Source of the DNA: SURF-32 sp964648365
Lineage (GTDB): Bacteria > Planctomycetota > Phycisphaerae > UBA1845
Direction: 5' to 3'
Length of the DNA: 8,335 nt
NCBI GenBank assembly: GCA_964648365.1
Contig: CAZYLK010000231.1
Coordinates: 1-8,335 of the forward strand
Under the pieces are notes generated by a model, which saw only the letters and a program-made list of their open reading frames with translations, was not told the origin of the DNA and made no database searches. Made by a program: the position numbers and the translations under genes. Each line of letters starts with the position of its first letter. Within the stretch, counting starts at the first letter, position 1. This document shows positions 1 through 5,753 of the stretch, piece after piece.

Positions 1-2
1 TG

Positions 3-89
3 CAATTCCCCTACTTCGCCCGCGAGCAGATGTACCTGCCGGGGCCGGAGCGGGTATTGCATGCGTGTCGGGAGGTGCTACGATACTGA
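3..89 (+). CDS. 3' end of an unidentified gene (partial)
   Basis: An open frame enters from the left edge and stops at TGA 87-89. It gives about 28 residues that begin QFPYFAREQMYLPG and end in CREVLRY. Codons are strongly GC3-biased like the core genes of the window, and the tail reads like a normal amphipathic C-terminal helix, so I take it as a real C-terminus. The family cannot be recognised from so little sequence. It marks the left boundary of the lower-GC insert: base composition drops soon after its stop. Confidence 0.45.
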   Translation, partial: QFPYFAREQMYLPGPERVLHACREVLRY

Positions 90-410
90 CCGCTCTGTGC
101 CGAGACGGTTAGGTTTGTCCGCTACCCAGAGGTTGAGCATGAAAGATGAGCAAGCTCTTAACAAGATTCTCAACCGCCCGGTCACCGGACGGAATCAGCG
201 TGTGTCGTTCGGCAACGTTAGGGCTTCCTCAGTCTTTCACAACCGCTTTTACTTGGCAAGGTTCGACACGAGCACCGCTTCGCCGCTGCTCGCGCAACCA
301 ATGCCGGATGCCCTCGAGCCCGCCCCGCGTTGGAGACGCAGGCTCTGCGCAACCGGCCGAGATCGACTCGCTCCGCTTGGTCCCCATTTCACAAGGAGGT
401 TAGGACAGTC
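90..410. other. Gap upstream of the three-gene operon
   Basis: This stretch lies between the upstream stop and the first operon gene. It must hold the operon promoter, but I see no convincing -35/-10 pair. It contains one doubtful small open frame (139-414, listed separately) and a strong ribosome binding site at its right end (AAGGAGG, 393-399). Several other open frames across it have arginine- and proline-rich translations typical of non-coding GC-rich DNA. Confidence 0.5.
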
Positions 411-414
411 ATGA
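139..414 (+). CDS. Doubtful small ORF, 91 aa
   Basis: ATG 139 has a modest AGAGG six bases upstream and starts a 91-residue frame beginning MKDEQALNKILNRPVTGR. The frame ends at TGA 412-414, overlapping the ATG of the next gene by four bases (ATGA), the arrangement expected of translationally coupled genes. The first 45 residues look plausibly protein-like. The second half (around PAPRWRRRLCATGRDRLAP) reads like out-of-frame GC-rich sequence. I recognise no family. It could be a genuine small leader gene of the operon, a decayed gene, or chance, and chance is the most likely. Confidence 0.2.
   Translation: MKDEQALNKILNRPVTGRNQRVSFGNVRASSVFHNRFYLARFDTSTASPLLAQPMPDALEPAPRWRRRLCATGRDRLAPLGPHFTRRLGQS
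393..399 (+). promoter_or_regulatory. Strong ribosome binding site
   Basis: AAGGAGG sits 11 bases before ATG 411. It decides the start of the first operon gene in favour of 411 over an in-frame ATG at 330, which has no such site. It is the best Shine-Dalgarno sequence in the window. Confidence 0.7.
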
Positions 415-854
415 CGCATTCGCGCGCTACACACGGACTGCGAGCGCTTGACCCGGACCTGCCATTCCTCGCCGCCGAGGTGGCACTCGATGTAGAGAAT
501 CTACTCGCTGGATTAGGAAGCGATCGTGCTGCCATGACTCGCCTAGCGGAGATACTACTAGTATCAGTCAAACTCGATTCGACATCAATCTCGTGTTCGA
601 GAATGGATATGGCAACCCTAAACATATTGGGTGCCGCGGTTGCAAAGACTTCAGACGCGAGTTCACTTCGAGAGGTCGAAGATCTTTTTCAGCGAGCAGA
701 ACGCATCGCGGAAATCCTTCTCAATGGTGACCCGAACCGTGACAGTAAGGCTTTCGAGCAAGCGCAGAGCTTTTGCGAAGCGCTCTCCTGTGCCGCCGCT
801 GCGTACACGGAATCGATACGCGAGCTCAGGTCGCCACATCCATTTCGGAGATAG
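411..854 (+). CDS. Helical protein of unknown function, first gene of metallopeptidase-Dcd operon
   Basis: The product is a 147-residue protein that I do not recognise. The start is set by AAGGAGG 393-399. An in-frame ATG at 330 would add 27 residues of poor-looking sequence. The protein looks soluble and mainly alpha-helical, with alternating charged and hydrophobic stretches (AAEVALDVENLLAGL near the N-terminus, SLREVEDLFQRAERIAEILL around residues 85-105, and an Ala-rich helix near 122-135). It has no signal peptide or transmembrane segment and no evident catalytic motif. The stop is two bases before the next ATG, so it is almost certainly co-transcribed and coupled with the metallopeptidase. 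By position it could be a partner, inhibitor or sensor for the peptidase, but that is inference only. Base composition is lower in G+C than in the flanking core genes. Confidence 0.75.
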   Translation: MTHSRATHGLRALDPDLPFLAAEVALDVENLLAGLGSDRAAMTRLAEILLVSVKLDSTSISCSRMDMATLNILGAAVAKTSDASSLREVEDLFQRAERIAEILLNGDPNRDSKAFEQAQSFCEALSCAAAAYTESIRELRSPHPFRR

Positions 855-856
855 TC

Positions 857-2116
857 ATGGCGATTCTGCTCAGCGCGCGGTCTCGTGTGCTCTCGGCTTT
901 GGAGCAAGTGGATCAACTGAAGGATCTGGAGTTTCCCTATGCTTTCCCACGCGACGCTATCGAACTCATCGGTCAGCGCTTTTTATGGTACAAGAACGTA
1001 CTGGCAAAGGCGTCGACAGCCTCCCAGGCGACGCAGAACGTATGTAGAGATGTACTTAGGGAGCTAAATGTCTACGTGCCGGTGCTGGGATTCCTATTGC
1101 GCGCAACCAACGTCCGGAACGGCTTTGAGGCGCACGGAGGGTTACAGCGAATGGCACGCGCGCTCATGGGACCAGATACGAAGCTTGTTCTCTCGTCAGA
1201 GTGGGAGTTTTCGCCGTATGTCTACCGGGCGATTACTGGTCTTGAAGGGTTTGTACTCATCGGTTTGCCGGCTACGGAATCTTCCAATCCACTCTTGTTG
1301 CCGTTGGCTGGCCATGAACTCGGGCACGCGGTCTGGCAATACCACGGTACTCTTGCCAAGTACGCCACGCAGATCGAGGAGTTCATTCTTGATCAAGTAT
1401 TAAATATCAGGTGGAGTGAGTATAATGGTCTCTACCCTCAGCATTCGAAGAAGGATGTCAAGAGTGGAGACATGTTTGCGCGCGCGACCATTCAACCGGC
1501 CTATACCTGGGCAACGCTGCAGCTCGAGGAGGTCTTTTGCGATTTATTCGGCTTGCGAGTGTTTGATGTTGCCTACTATCATGCTTTCGCTTACTTGCTG
1601 TCGCCCGGCGTTTCTGGTCAACGTTCGCTTGCCTATCCAACCATTAAGCGGCGAGTTGCATATCTTACGCAAGCGGGGAAGGCTTTTGGCATCACCGCGC
1701 CTCAGGACTTCGAGTCGCTGTTCATAGCGGAATCCGAGCCAGCCGATCGAACGACCGCCTTTCTGGTCTCCATCGCCGACGCTGCATCGGCATCCCTTGT
1801 CGACGCCGTTGTTGCTGAGGCACGCGATCGCGCCAGCGCGGCAGGGCTGCCACAATTGAAGTCCACGGCAGTCGCGAGCATCTGCCGCTGCTTTCGCGAA
1901 TGGATTGTTCCAGTTACTGAGTACGCCAACATGATCGACATTGTGAATGCTGGATGGGAGTGTTATTATCAAGATGATCTGTGGGAAACGGTACCCCAGA
2001 TCCAGGGGCGAAACGCCACCGACTTTTCGGTGAACAGGCGGCGAGTGCTTCGCGATCTAGTGTTGAAAAGTATGGAGATCGCCGAGATCCATCAGAGACT
2101 GGAGGCGTCAGCGTGA
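857..2116 (+). CDS. Predicted zinc metallopeptidase (HExxH, gluzincin-like), 419 aa
   Basis: The central feature is LPLAGHELGHAVW, with HELGH at residues 153-157. This is an HExxH zinc site with His153 and His157 as ligands and Glu154 as catalytic base. About 70 residues on, LQLEEVFCDLFGL gives Glu225-x3-Asp229, the E-x3-D spacing used by gluzincins of the M48 type for the third zinc ligand. I therefore predict an active peptidase, although the rest matches no named family that I know. No signal peptide or membrane helix is visible, so it should be cytosolic. ATG 857 is chosen over upstream in-frame ATGs (773) because it follows the previous stop by two bases and has GGAG at 847-850. The stop overlaps the dCTP deaminase start (GTGA). 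Codon use is less GC-biased than in malic enzyme or fabG. The substrate is unknown. Processing the adjacent deaminase or the small protein is an inference from context. Confidence 0.8.
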   Translation: MAILLSARSRVLSALEQVDQLKDLEFPYAFPRDAIELIGQRFLWYKNVLAKASTASQATQNVCRDVLRELNVYVPVLGFLLRATNVRNGFEAHGGLQRMARALMGPDTKLVLSSEWEFSPYVYRAITGLEGFVLIGLPATESSNPLLLPLAGHELGHAVWQYHGTLAKYATQIEEFILDQVLNIRWSEYNGLYPQHSKKDVKSGDMFARATIQPAYTWATLQLEEVFCDLFGLRVFDVAYYHAFAYLLSPGVSGQRSLAYPTIKRRVAYLTQAGKAFGITAPQDFESLFIAESEPADRTTAFLVSIADAASASLVDAVVAEARDRASAAGLPQLKSTAVASICRCFREWIVPVTEYANMIDIVNAGWECYYQDDLWETVPQIQGRNATDFSVNRRRVLRDLVLKSMEIAEIHQRLEASA

Positions 2117-2727
2117 TTCTCAAGTCAGATCAGATAGCCCGTGAGCTGCATGAACCGACGGATAAGAACGATCCCCTAATCGTGACACCGCTCCCTGATC
2201 TTCAGCACCTGCGTGACTCCGGAGCAGCTTCGCTTGATGTGCGTTTGGGTTGCTGGTTTCTTGCTTGTCGCACCAGTCGAGCTGGAATGCTGAACGTGTA
2301 TCGCGATCAGACAGATGCGCCGAGTGAGGCGAAAGTCACGAAGTCATACTATGTGCCGTTTGGTCAAGAATTCGTGCTTCATCCCCGGGCTTTTGTGCTT
2401 GCGGTAACCATGGAGTGGATCCGGCTTCCTTCCAGGTTGTCCGCGTACGTCATTGGTCGATCATCATGGGGACGCTATGGCCTGATAATCGCGACGGCCA
2501 CTGGCGTCCACCCTGGGTTTACTGGATGCCTTACGCTCGAGTTGTCGAACGTCGGTGAAGTTCCCATCGCCGTTAGGCCGGGGACAACGGTGTGCCAGCT
2601 GTTCTTGCATCAGGCTCATGGTGGTTCTTCCGATTTGGTCGATAAGAGCACTTTCATCGGGCGGCGCAAGCCGGCGCTGGGCACATTGGAGTTGGATTCT
2701 ACGGCGCGGCGGCTGGCAGAGCCATAG
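2113..2727 (+). CDS. dcd: dCTP deaminase family protein (possible nucleotide-depletion effector)
   Basis: The predicted reaction is deamination of dCTP to dUTP and ammonia. The 204-residue product, close to the usual 190-200, shows the family landmarks in order: DVRLG (42-46), FVLHPRAFVLAVT (87-99), GRSSWGRYG (115-123), GVHPGFTG (131-138), TLELSNVGEVPIAVRPG (141-157) and a terminal tail. Glu143 aligns with the catalytic Glu138 of E. coli Dcd, and Arg116/Ser117/Arg121 with its conserved GRSS-x2-R. Asp of the usual DPG is His133 here. The start is GTG 2113, with GGAGG at 2101-2105 and a four-base overlap with the peptidase stop. An upstream ATG (1981) in frame would overlap the peptidase heavily and is unlikely. 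The family includes housekeeping enzymes and phage-defence enzymes that destroy the dCTP pool. The operon partners, the lower GC and the divergence favour the latter. Activity on dUTP or another ligand is not excluded. Confidence 0.85.
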   Translation: MILKSDQIARELHEPTDKNDPLIVTPLPDLQHLRDSGAASLDVRLGCWFLACRTSRAGMLNVYRDQTDAPSEAKVTKSYYVPFGQEFVLHPRAFVLAVTMEWIRLPSRLSAYVIGRSSWGRYGLIIATATGVHPGFTGCLTLELSNVGEVPIAVRPGTTVCQLFLHQAHGGSSDLVDKSTFIGRRKPALGTLELDSTARRLAEP

Positions 2728-2925
2728 TTTGGTTTTATGTGGCTATGTGGAGGGTGGTTCACGATTCGGTTGAGACATCTCTTCAACGCGAGAGGACAGA
2801 CTGTCGGCGGAAGTCGGGTGCTACTACCCAAACCTGCCTGCTGAGGCCGCGGCGCGGAGCATGGTAGATCACTTCTCGGTTCAACGCGAATCTCTGGCGG
2901 GAATCGACTCGGACAGGTCTTTGAA

Positions 2926-3336
2926 ATGAAACGCTGGCTGATCAAAGGCGAACCGGACGACTACGGCGCGGCCGAACTGGAGCGCGAGGGGCGGACGACC
3001 TGGGACGGGATCAGGAACCCCACCGCTCAGCAGAATCTGCGAGCGATGACGGCCGGCGATGCGCTGCTCGTCTATCACTCGGGTAAAGAAAAGGCGATCG
3101 TCGCGACAGCCCGGGTCGTGAAAGCCGCGTATCCCGATCCGAAGGACAAGTCGGGCAAGCTCGTTGCGGTGCAGATCGAGTTCGACGCCTGGCTGCCCAA
3201 CCCGGTCCCTCTGGCCGCCATCAAGGCCGACCCGTTTTTCGCCGATTTCGACCTCGTCCGCATCAGCCGCCTGTCGGTCATGCCGGTCTCGGGCACGCAG
3301 TGGAAACGGGTCATGACGATGTCGAAACGCGCCTGA
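2926..3336 (+). CDS. EVE domain (PUA-like) protein, 136 aa
   Basis: This is a single-domain EVE protein of the family of human thymocyte nuclear protein 1 and bacterial homologues, which has a PUA-like fold thought to bind modified bases in nucleic acid. Visible signatures are WLIKGEPDDY (4-13, usually WLLKSEP-like), TTWDGIRNPTAQQNLRAM (24-41), GDALLVYHSG (44-53), AYPDP (68-72) and RLSVMPVS (115-122). The length is at the short end of the family, with a compact segment after AYPDP. ATG 2926 puts WLIKGEP at the normal N-terminal position. The upstream Shine-Dalgarno is weak. It lies 198 bases after the dCTP deaminase on the same strand, but its GC-rich codon use matches the core genes, so it need not belong to that operon. 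EVE genes are common in defence islands yet also occur as solitary housekeeping genes. The molecular role here is unknown. Confidence 0.9.
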   Translation: MKRWLIKGEPDDYGAAELEREGRTTWDGIRNPTAQQNLRAMTAGDALLVYHSGKEKAIVATARVVKAAYPDPKDKSGKLVAVQIEFDAWLPNPVPLAAIKADPFFADFDLVRISRLSVMPVSGTQWKRVMTMSKRA

Positions 3337-3358
3337 GCCCGCTCCTGAGTCCGCGGGC
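3337..3358 (+). terminator. Hairpin directly after the EVE gene, possible terminator
   Basis: GCCCGC (3337-3342) pairs perfectly with GCGGGC (3353-3358) around a ten-base loop, beginning at the base after the stop codon. There is no T-run after it, so this is not a canonical intrinsic terminator. It could assist factor-dependent termination or be chance in GC-rich DNA. Confidence 0.3.
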
Positions 3359-3632
3359 GTGACACCGTGGGTGGATCAAGGTGGGCGTCCGCCGAGCGTG
3401 AATCGGGTGGCATCCGCCGCCGGAGGACCGAAGGCAGGCCGTGGTATGCTGGAACGCGCTTCTCCCGGGCGCTCAACACCTGCTGCGCTCACCACGGCCT
3501 CGAAGACGAGACCGTGCCACGCGCCGAACCTGTCATGCACCCGCTGTCCCATTCGCCCGGCCGCCCGGATCGCCCCCGCCGCCTCCGATCCGCCCCGGCG
3601 TGGCCACAACCGGACTGGCACCGAATCTGTAA

Positions 3633-3687
3633 GGACGTCCGCTGACGGGGGCGCCGTCCACAGGCGGTGACGCCCCGCCTGTGACAC
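3633..3687 (+). repeat. 55-bp direct repeat, left copy, ending at the N gap
   Basis: It is identical over 55 bases to 3788-3842 and ends exactly where the N run begins. Inside it are two inverted repeats: GACGG/CCGTC with a five-base loop, and CACAGGCGG (3659-3667) with CCGCCTGTG (3675-3683) around a seven-base loop. It is either a genuine intergenic palindromic repeat or a shared contig end left by the assembler. Confidence 0.85.
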
Positions 3688-3787
3688 NNNNNNNNNNNNN
3701 NNNNNNNNNNNNNNNNNNNNNNNNNNNNNNNNNNNNNNNNNNNNNNNNNNNNNNNNNNNNNNNNNNNNNNNNNNNNNNNNNNNNNNN
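3688..3787. other. Assembly gap, 100 N
   Basis: This is a run of exactly 100 undetermined bases, the conventional length for a scaffold join of unknown size. No biological content can be stated. Distances across it (EVE gene to malic enzyme) are not reliable. Confidence 0.98.
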
Positions 3788-3842
3788 GGACGTCCGCTGA
3801 CGGGGGCGCCGTCCACAGGCGGTGACGCCCCGCCTGTGACAC
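3788..3842 (+). repeat. 55-bp direct repeat, right copy, starting at the N gap
   Basis: It begins at the first base after the N run and is identical to 3633-3687, including the CACAGGCGG/CCGCCTGTG hairpin, here at 3814-3838. It ends 41 bases before the malic enzyme start, so in this copy the hairpin would lie in the 5' untranslated region or promoter of that gene. Confidence 0.85.
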
Positions 3843-3883
3843 CCGAAGCGCCCGTTTTTCTGCGATAGAAAGGCCCACGCGCC

Positions 3884-5584
3884 ATGGCTTCCACGATTCT
3901 CGAACGTCACCCCGTCCGCCCCGGCAACCCGGCCGACACCGCCGGCTGGCCCGTCCTGCGTGACCCGCGGGTCAATAAGGATCGGGCGTTTACCCGCGCC
4001 GAGCGCGACCGGCTCAAGCTCCGCGGGCTGCTCCCCCACCGGACCCTGACGATCGACCAGCAGGTCGAGCTGGAACTGGAGCACCTGCGGGCCAAGAACA
4101 CCGACCTGGAGAAGTTCATCGGGCTGGCCGCCCTGATGGACCGCAACGAGACGCTCTTCTACCGCGTGCTGGTCGAGAACATGGCCGAACTGATGCCGAT
4201 CGTCTACACGCCGACGGTCGGCCAGGCGTGCCAGCAGTACAGCCACATCTTTCGCCAGCCCCGCGGCCTGTGGATCACGCCCGACGACATCAACTGCATC
4301 CCGCAGGTGCTGCGTAACGCCCCGCAGCGGGACGTGAAGCTGATCGTGGTGACGGACAACGAGCGGATTCTGGGGCTGGGCGATCAAGGGGCCGGCGGGA
4401 TGGGCATCCCAGTCGGCAAGCTGGCCCTCTACATCGCGGGCGCCGGCATCCACCCGAGCCAGTGCCTGCCCATCAGCCTCGACGTAGGCACCAACAACGC
4501 CGACCTGCTCAACGACCCCTACTACGTCGGATACCAGCAGCGGCGGCTGCGCGGCGAGGCGTACGACCGGTTCGTCGAGGCGTTCGTCGAGGCGGTGCTG
4601 GAAGTTTTCCCGAATGCCCTGGTGCAGTGGGAGGATTTTCACAAGAACATCGCCTTCGCCGTGCTGGATCGCTATCGCCGCCGGATTACCAGCTTCAACG
4701 ACGACATTCAGGGCACGTCGGCAGTGGCGCTGGCGGGCATGCTGGCGGGGCTGCGGATCACCGGGCAGACGCTGGGCGAGCAGCGCATCGCGTACGTCGG
4801 CTCCGGCGCGGCCGGGGTGGGCATCTGCCGGCTGGTGCGATCGGCCATGCGCGAGGACGGTGTGGACGAGGCGACCATCAAGCGGTCGCAGATCTGCCTC
4901 GACAGCCGCGGCCTGATCTATGAAGGCCGGACCATCAAGGATCCGCACAAGCTCGAGTTCGCCATGTCGCGCGAGGACATGTCCGCCTACGGCCTGACCG
5001 AGCAGAGCGCGTACGAACTGGTCGACGTGATCCGGGCGTACAAGCCGACGATTCTGGTCGGCACGACGGCGACGCCGGGCACCTTTACGGAGACGGCCGT
5101 GCGGGAGATGGCAACGCACGTTAAGCGGCCGATGATCTTCCCGTTCAGCAACCCGACCTCGAAGGCCGAATGCACCGCGGAGGAGGCGATCCGCTGGACC
5201 GACGGCCGCGCCATCGTCGCCACCGGCAGCCCGTTCGCCCCGGTCAAGTACAACGGCGAGACGTACACGATCGGCCAGGGCAACAATGTGTTCATCTTCC
5301 CGGGCGTCGGGCTGGGCGCGATCCTGTCCGAAACCCGTGAGGTGACGGACGCGGTCTTCCTGGCGGCCGCGCGGACCCTGGCGGCCGCGGTGTCAGACGA
5401 GCGGCTGGCGTCGGGCGCGATCTACCCGCACCCGAGCGAACTGCGGGCGGTGAGCCGCAAGATTGCGGCCGGCGTCATCCGCCTCGCCCGCGACGCCAGA
5501 CTGGGCCGGCTCGTCCCGGACGATGAGATCGAACAACTCGTGGCCGACGCGATGTGGTATCCGGAGTACGTCGAAGAGGTGTGA
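3884..5584 (+). CDS. maeA: NAD-dependent malic enzyme (oxaloacetate-decarboxylating type), 566 aa
   Basis: The enzyme catalyses oxidative decarboxylation of L-malate to pyruvate and CO2 with reduction of NAD(P), linking the TCA cycle to pyruvate in the cytosol. The length matches the large bacterial/eukaryotic type (E. coli MaeA is about 565). Signatures are VYTPTVGQACQQY with catalytic Tyr108, NERILGLGDQGAGGMGIPVGK with Arg161 and general-base Lys179, WEDFHKNIAF with metal ligands Glu250 and Asp251, FNDDIQGT with Asp274, the nucleotide-binding YVGSGAAGVGI (304-314), GTTATPGTFTE, FPFSNPTSKAE and GQGNNVFIFPG. All catalytic residues are present, so it should be active. Cofactor preference (NAD over NADP) is assumed from overall similarity, and the related malolactic enzymes cannot be fully excluded by eye. 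ATG 3884 has GAAAGG ten bases upstream. It appears monocistronic, with repeat-bearing intergenic regions on both sides. Confidence 0.95.
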   Translation: MASTILERHPVRPGNPADTAGWPVLRDPRVNKDRAFTRAERDRLKLRGLLPHRTLTIDQQVELELEHLRAKNTDLEKFIGLAALMDRNETLFYRVLVENMAELMPIVYTPTVGQACQQYSHIFRQPRGLWITPDDINCIPQVLRNAPQRDVKLIVVTDNERILGLGDQGAGGMGIPVGKLALYIAGAGIHPSQCLPISLDVGTNNADLLNDPYYVGYQQRRLRGEAYDRFVEAFVEAVLEVFPNALVQWEDFHKNIAFAVLDRYRRRITSFNDDIQGTSAVALAGMLAGLRITGQTLGEQRIAYVGSGAAGVGICRLVRSAMREDGVDEATIKRSQICLDSRGLIYEGRTIKDPHKLEFAMSREDMSAYGLTEQSAYELVDVIRAYKPTILVGTTATPGTFTETAVREMATHVKRPMIFPFSNPTSKAECTAEEAIRWTDGRAIVATGSPFAPVKYNGETYTIGQGNNVFIFPGVGLGAILSETREVTDAVFLAAARTLAAAVSDERLASGAIYPHPSELRAVSRKIAAGVIRLARDARLGRLVPDDEIEQLVADAMWYPEYVEEV

Positions 5585-5589
5585 TTCGT

Positions 5590-5733
5590 GGTGATTTGAT
5601 GTGGCACCGGGGTGATCTGATGTGGCACCGGTTTGTAACCGGTGTCTGGTGTGGCACCGGTTTGTAACCGGTGTCCGATGTGGCACCGGTTTTCAACCGG
5701 TGTGTTGAGTGCAACACCGGTTTTGAACCGGTG
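5590..5733. repeat. Intergenic palindromic repeat array (CACCGGTT-N3-AACCGGTG)
   Basis: Four perfect palindromes of 19 bases lie at 5626-5644, 5655-5673, 5684-5702 and 5715-5733. Each has an 8-bp stem and a 3-base loop (TGT, TGT, TTC, TTG). The periods are 29, 29 and 31 bases. Units are preceded by a conserved GTGTGGCA-like lead, which changes to GTGCAA in the last. On the left, 5590-5610 and 5611-5631 form a tandem of a 21-base unit differing at one base. The first of these has the left arm only, so it is a broken unit. The array starts six bases after the malic enzyme stop and ends 20 bases before the next gene. It has no coding sense. It may modulate transcript ends of the upstream gene, though no T-run follows. 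Confidence 0.9.
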
Positions 5734-5753
5734 GCGGAAGAGCCCCGGCATGA

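Larger units (their letters stand above)
3337..3883. other. Non-coding region containing the assembly gap
   Basis: There is no credible gene between the EVE protein and malic enzyme. The open frames here give low-complexity Pro/Arg/Ala-rich translations with no family resemblance. The region holds a hairpin after the EVE stop, a 55-base direct repeat flanking 100 N, and presumably the malic enzyme promoter. I cannot pick out that promoter. Confidence 0.6.

Noticed and set aside
1981..2112. Start of the dCTP deaminase at ATG 1981
   Set aside because: It would overlap the peptidase gene by 136 bases and add unconserved residues. GTG 2113 has GGAGG and gives the normal Dcd N-terminus.
2728..2925. 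A remnant gene or terminator between the dCTP deaminase and the EVE gene
   Set aside because: No frame of credible composition, no hairpin with a T-run and no repeat was found in these 198 bases.
3533..5119. A 528-codon open frame on the - strand across the gap and the malic enzyme gene
   Set aside because: It is antisense to a fully recognisable malic enzyme, runs through the N stretch, and its translation is composition-driven with no domain.
5590..5733. CRISPR array, because units recur every 29-31 bases
   Set aside because: The conserved part is a 19-base palindrome plus a short lead, leaving spacers of only about 10 bases that are themselves similar. There are no unique 30-base spacers and no cas genes.
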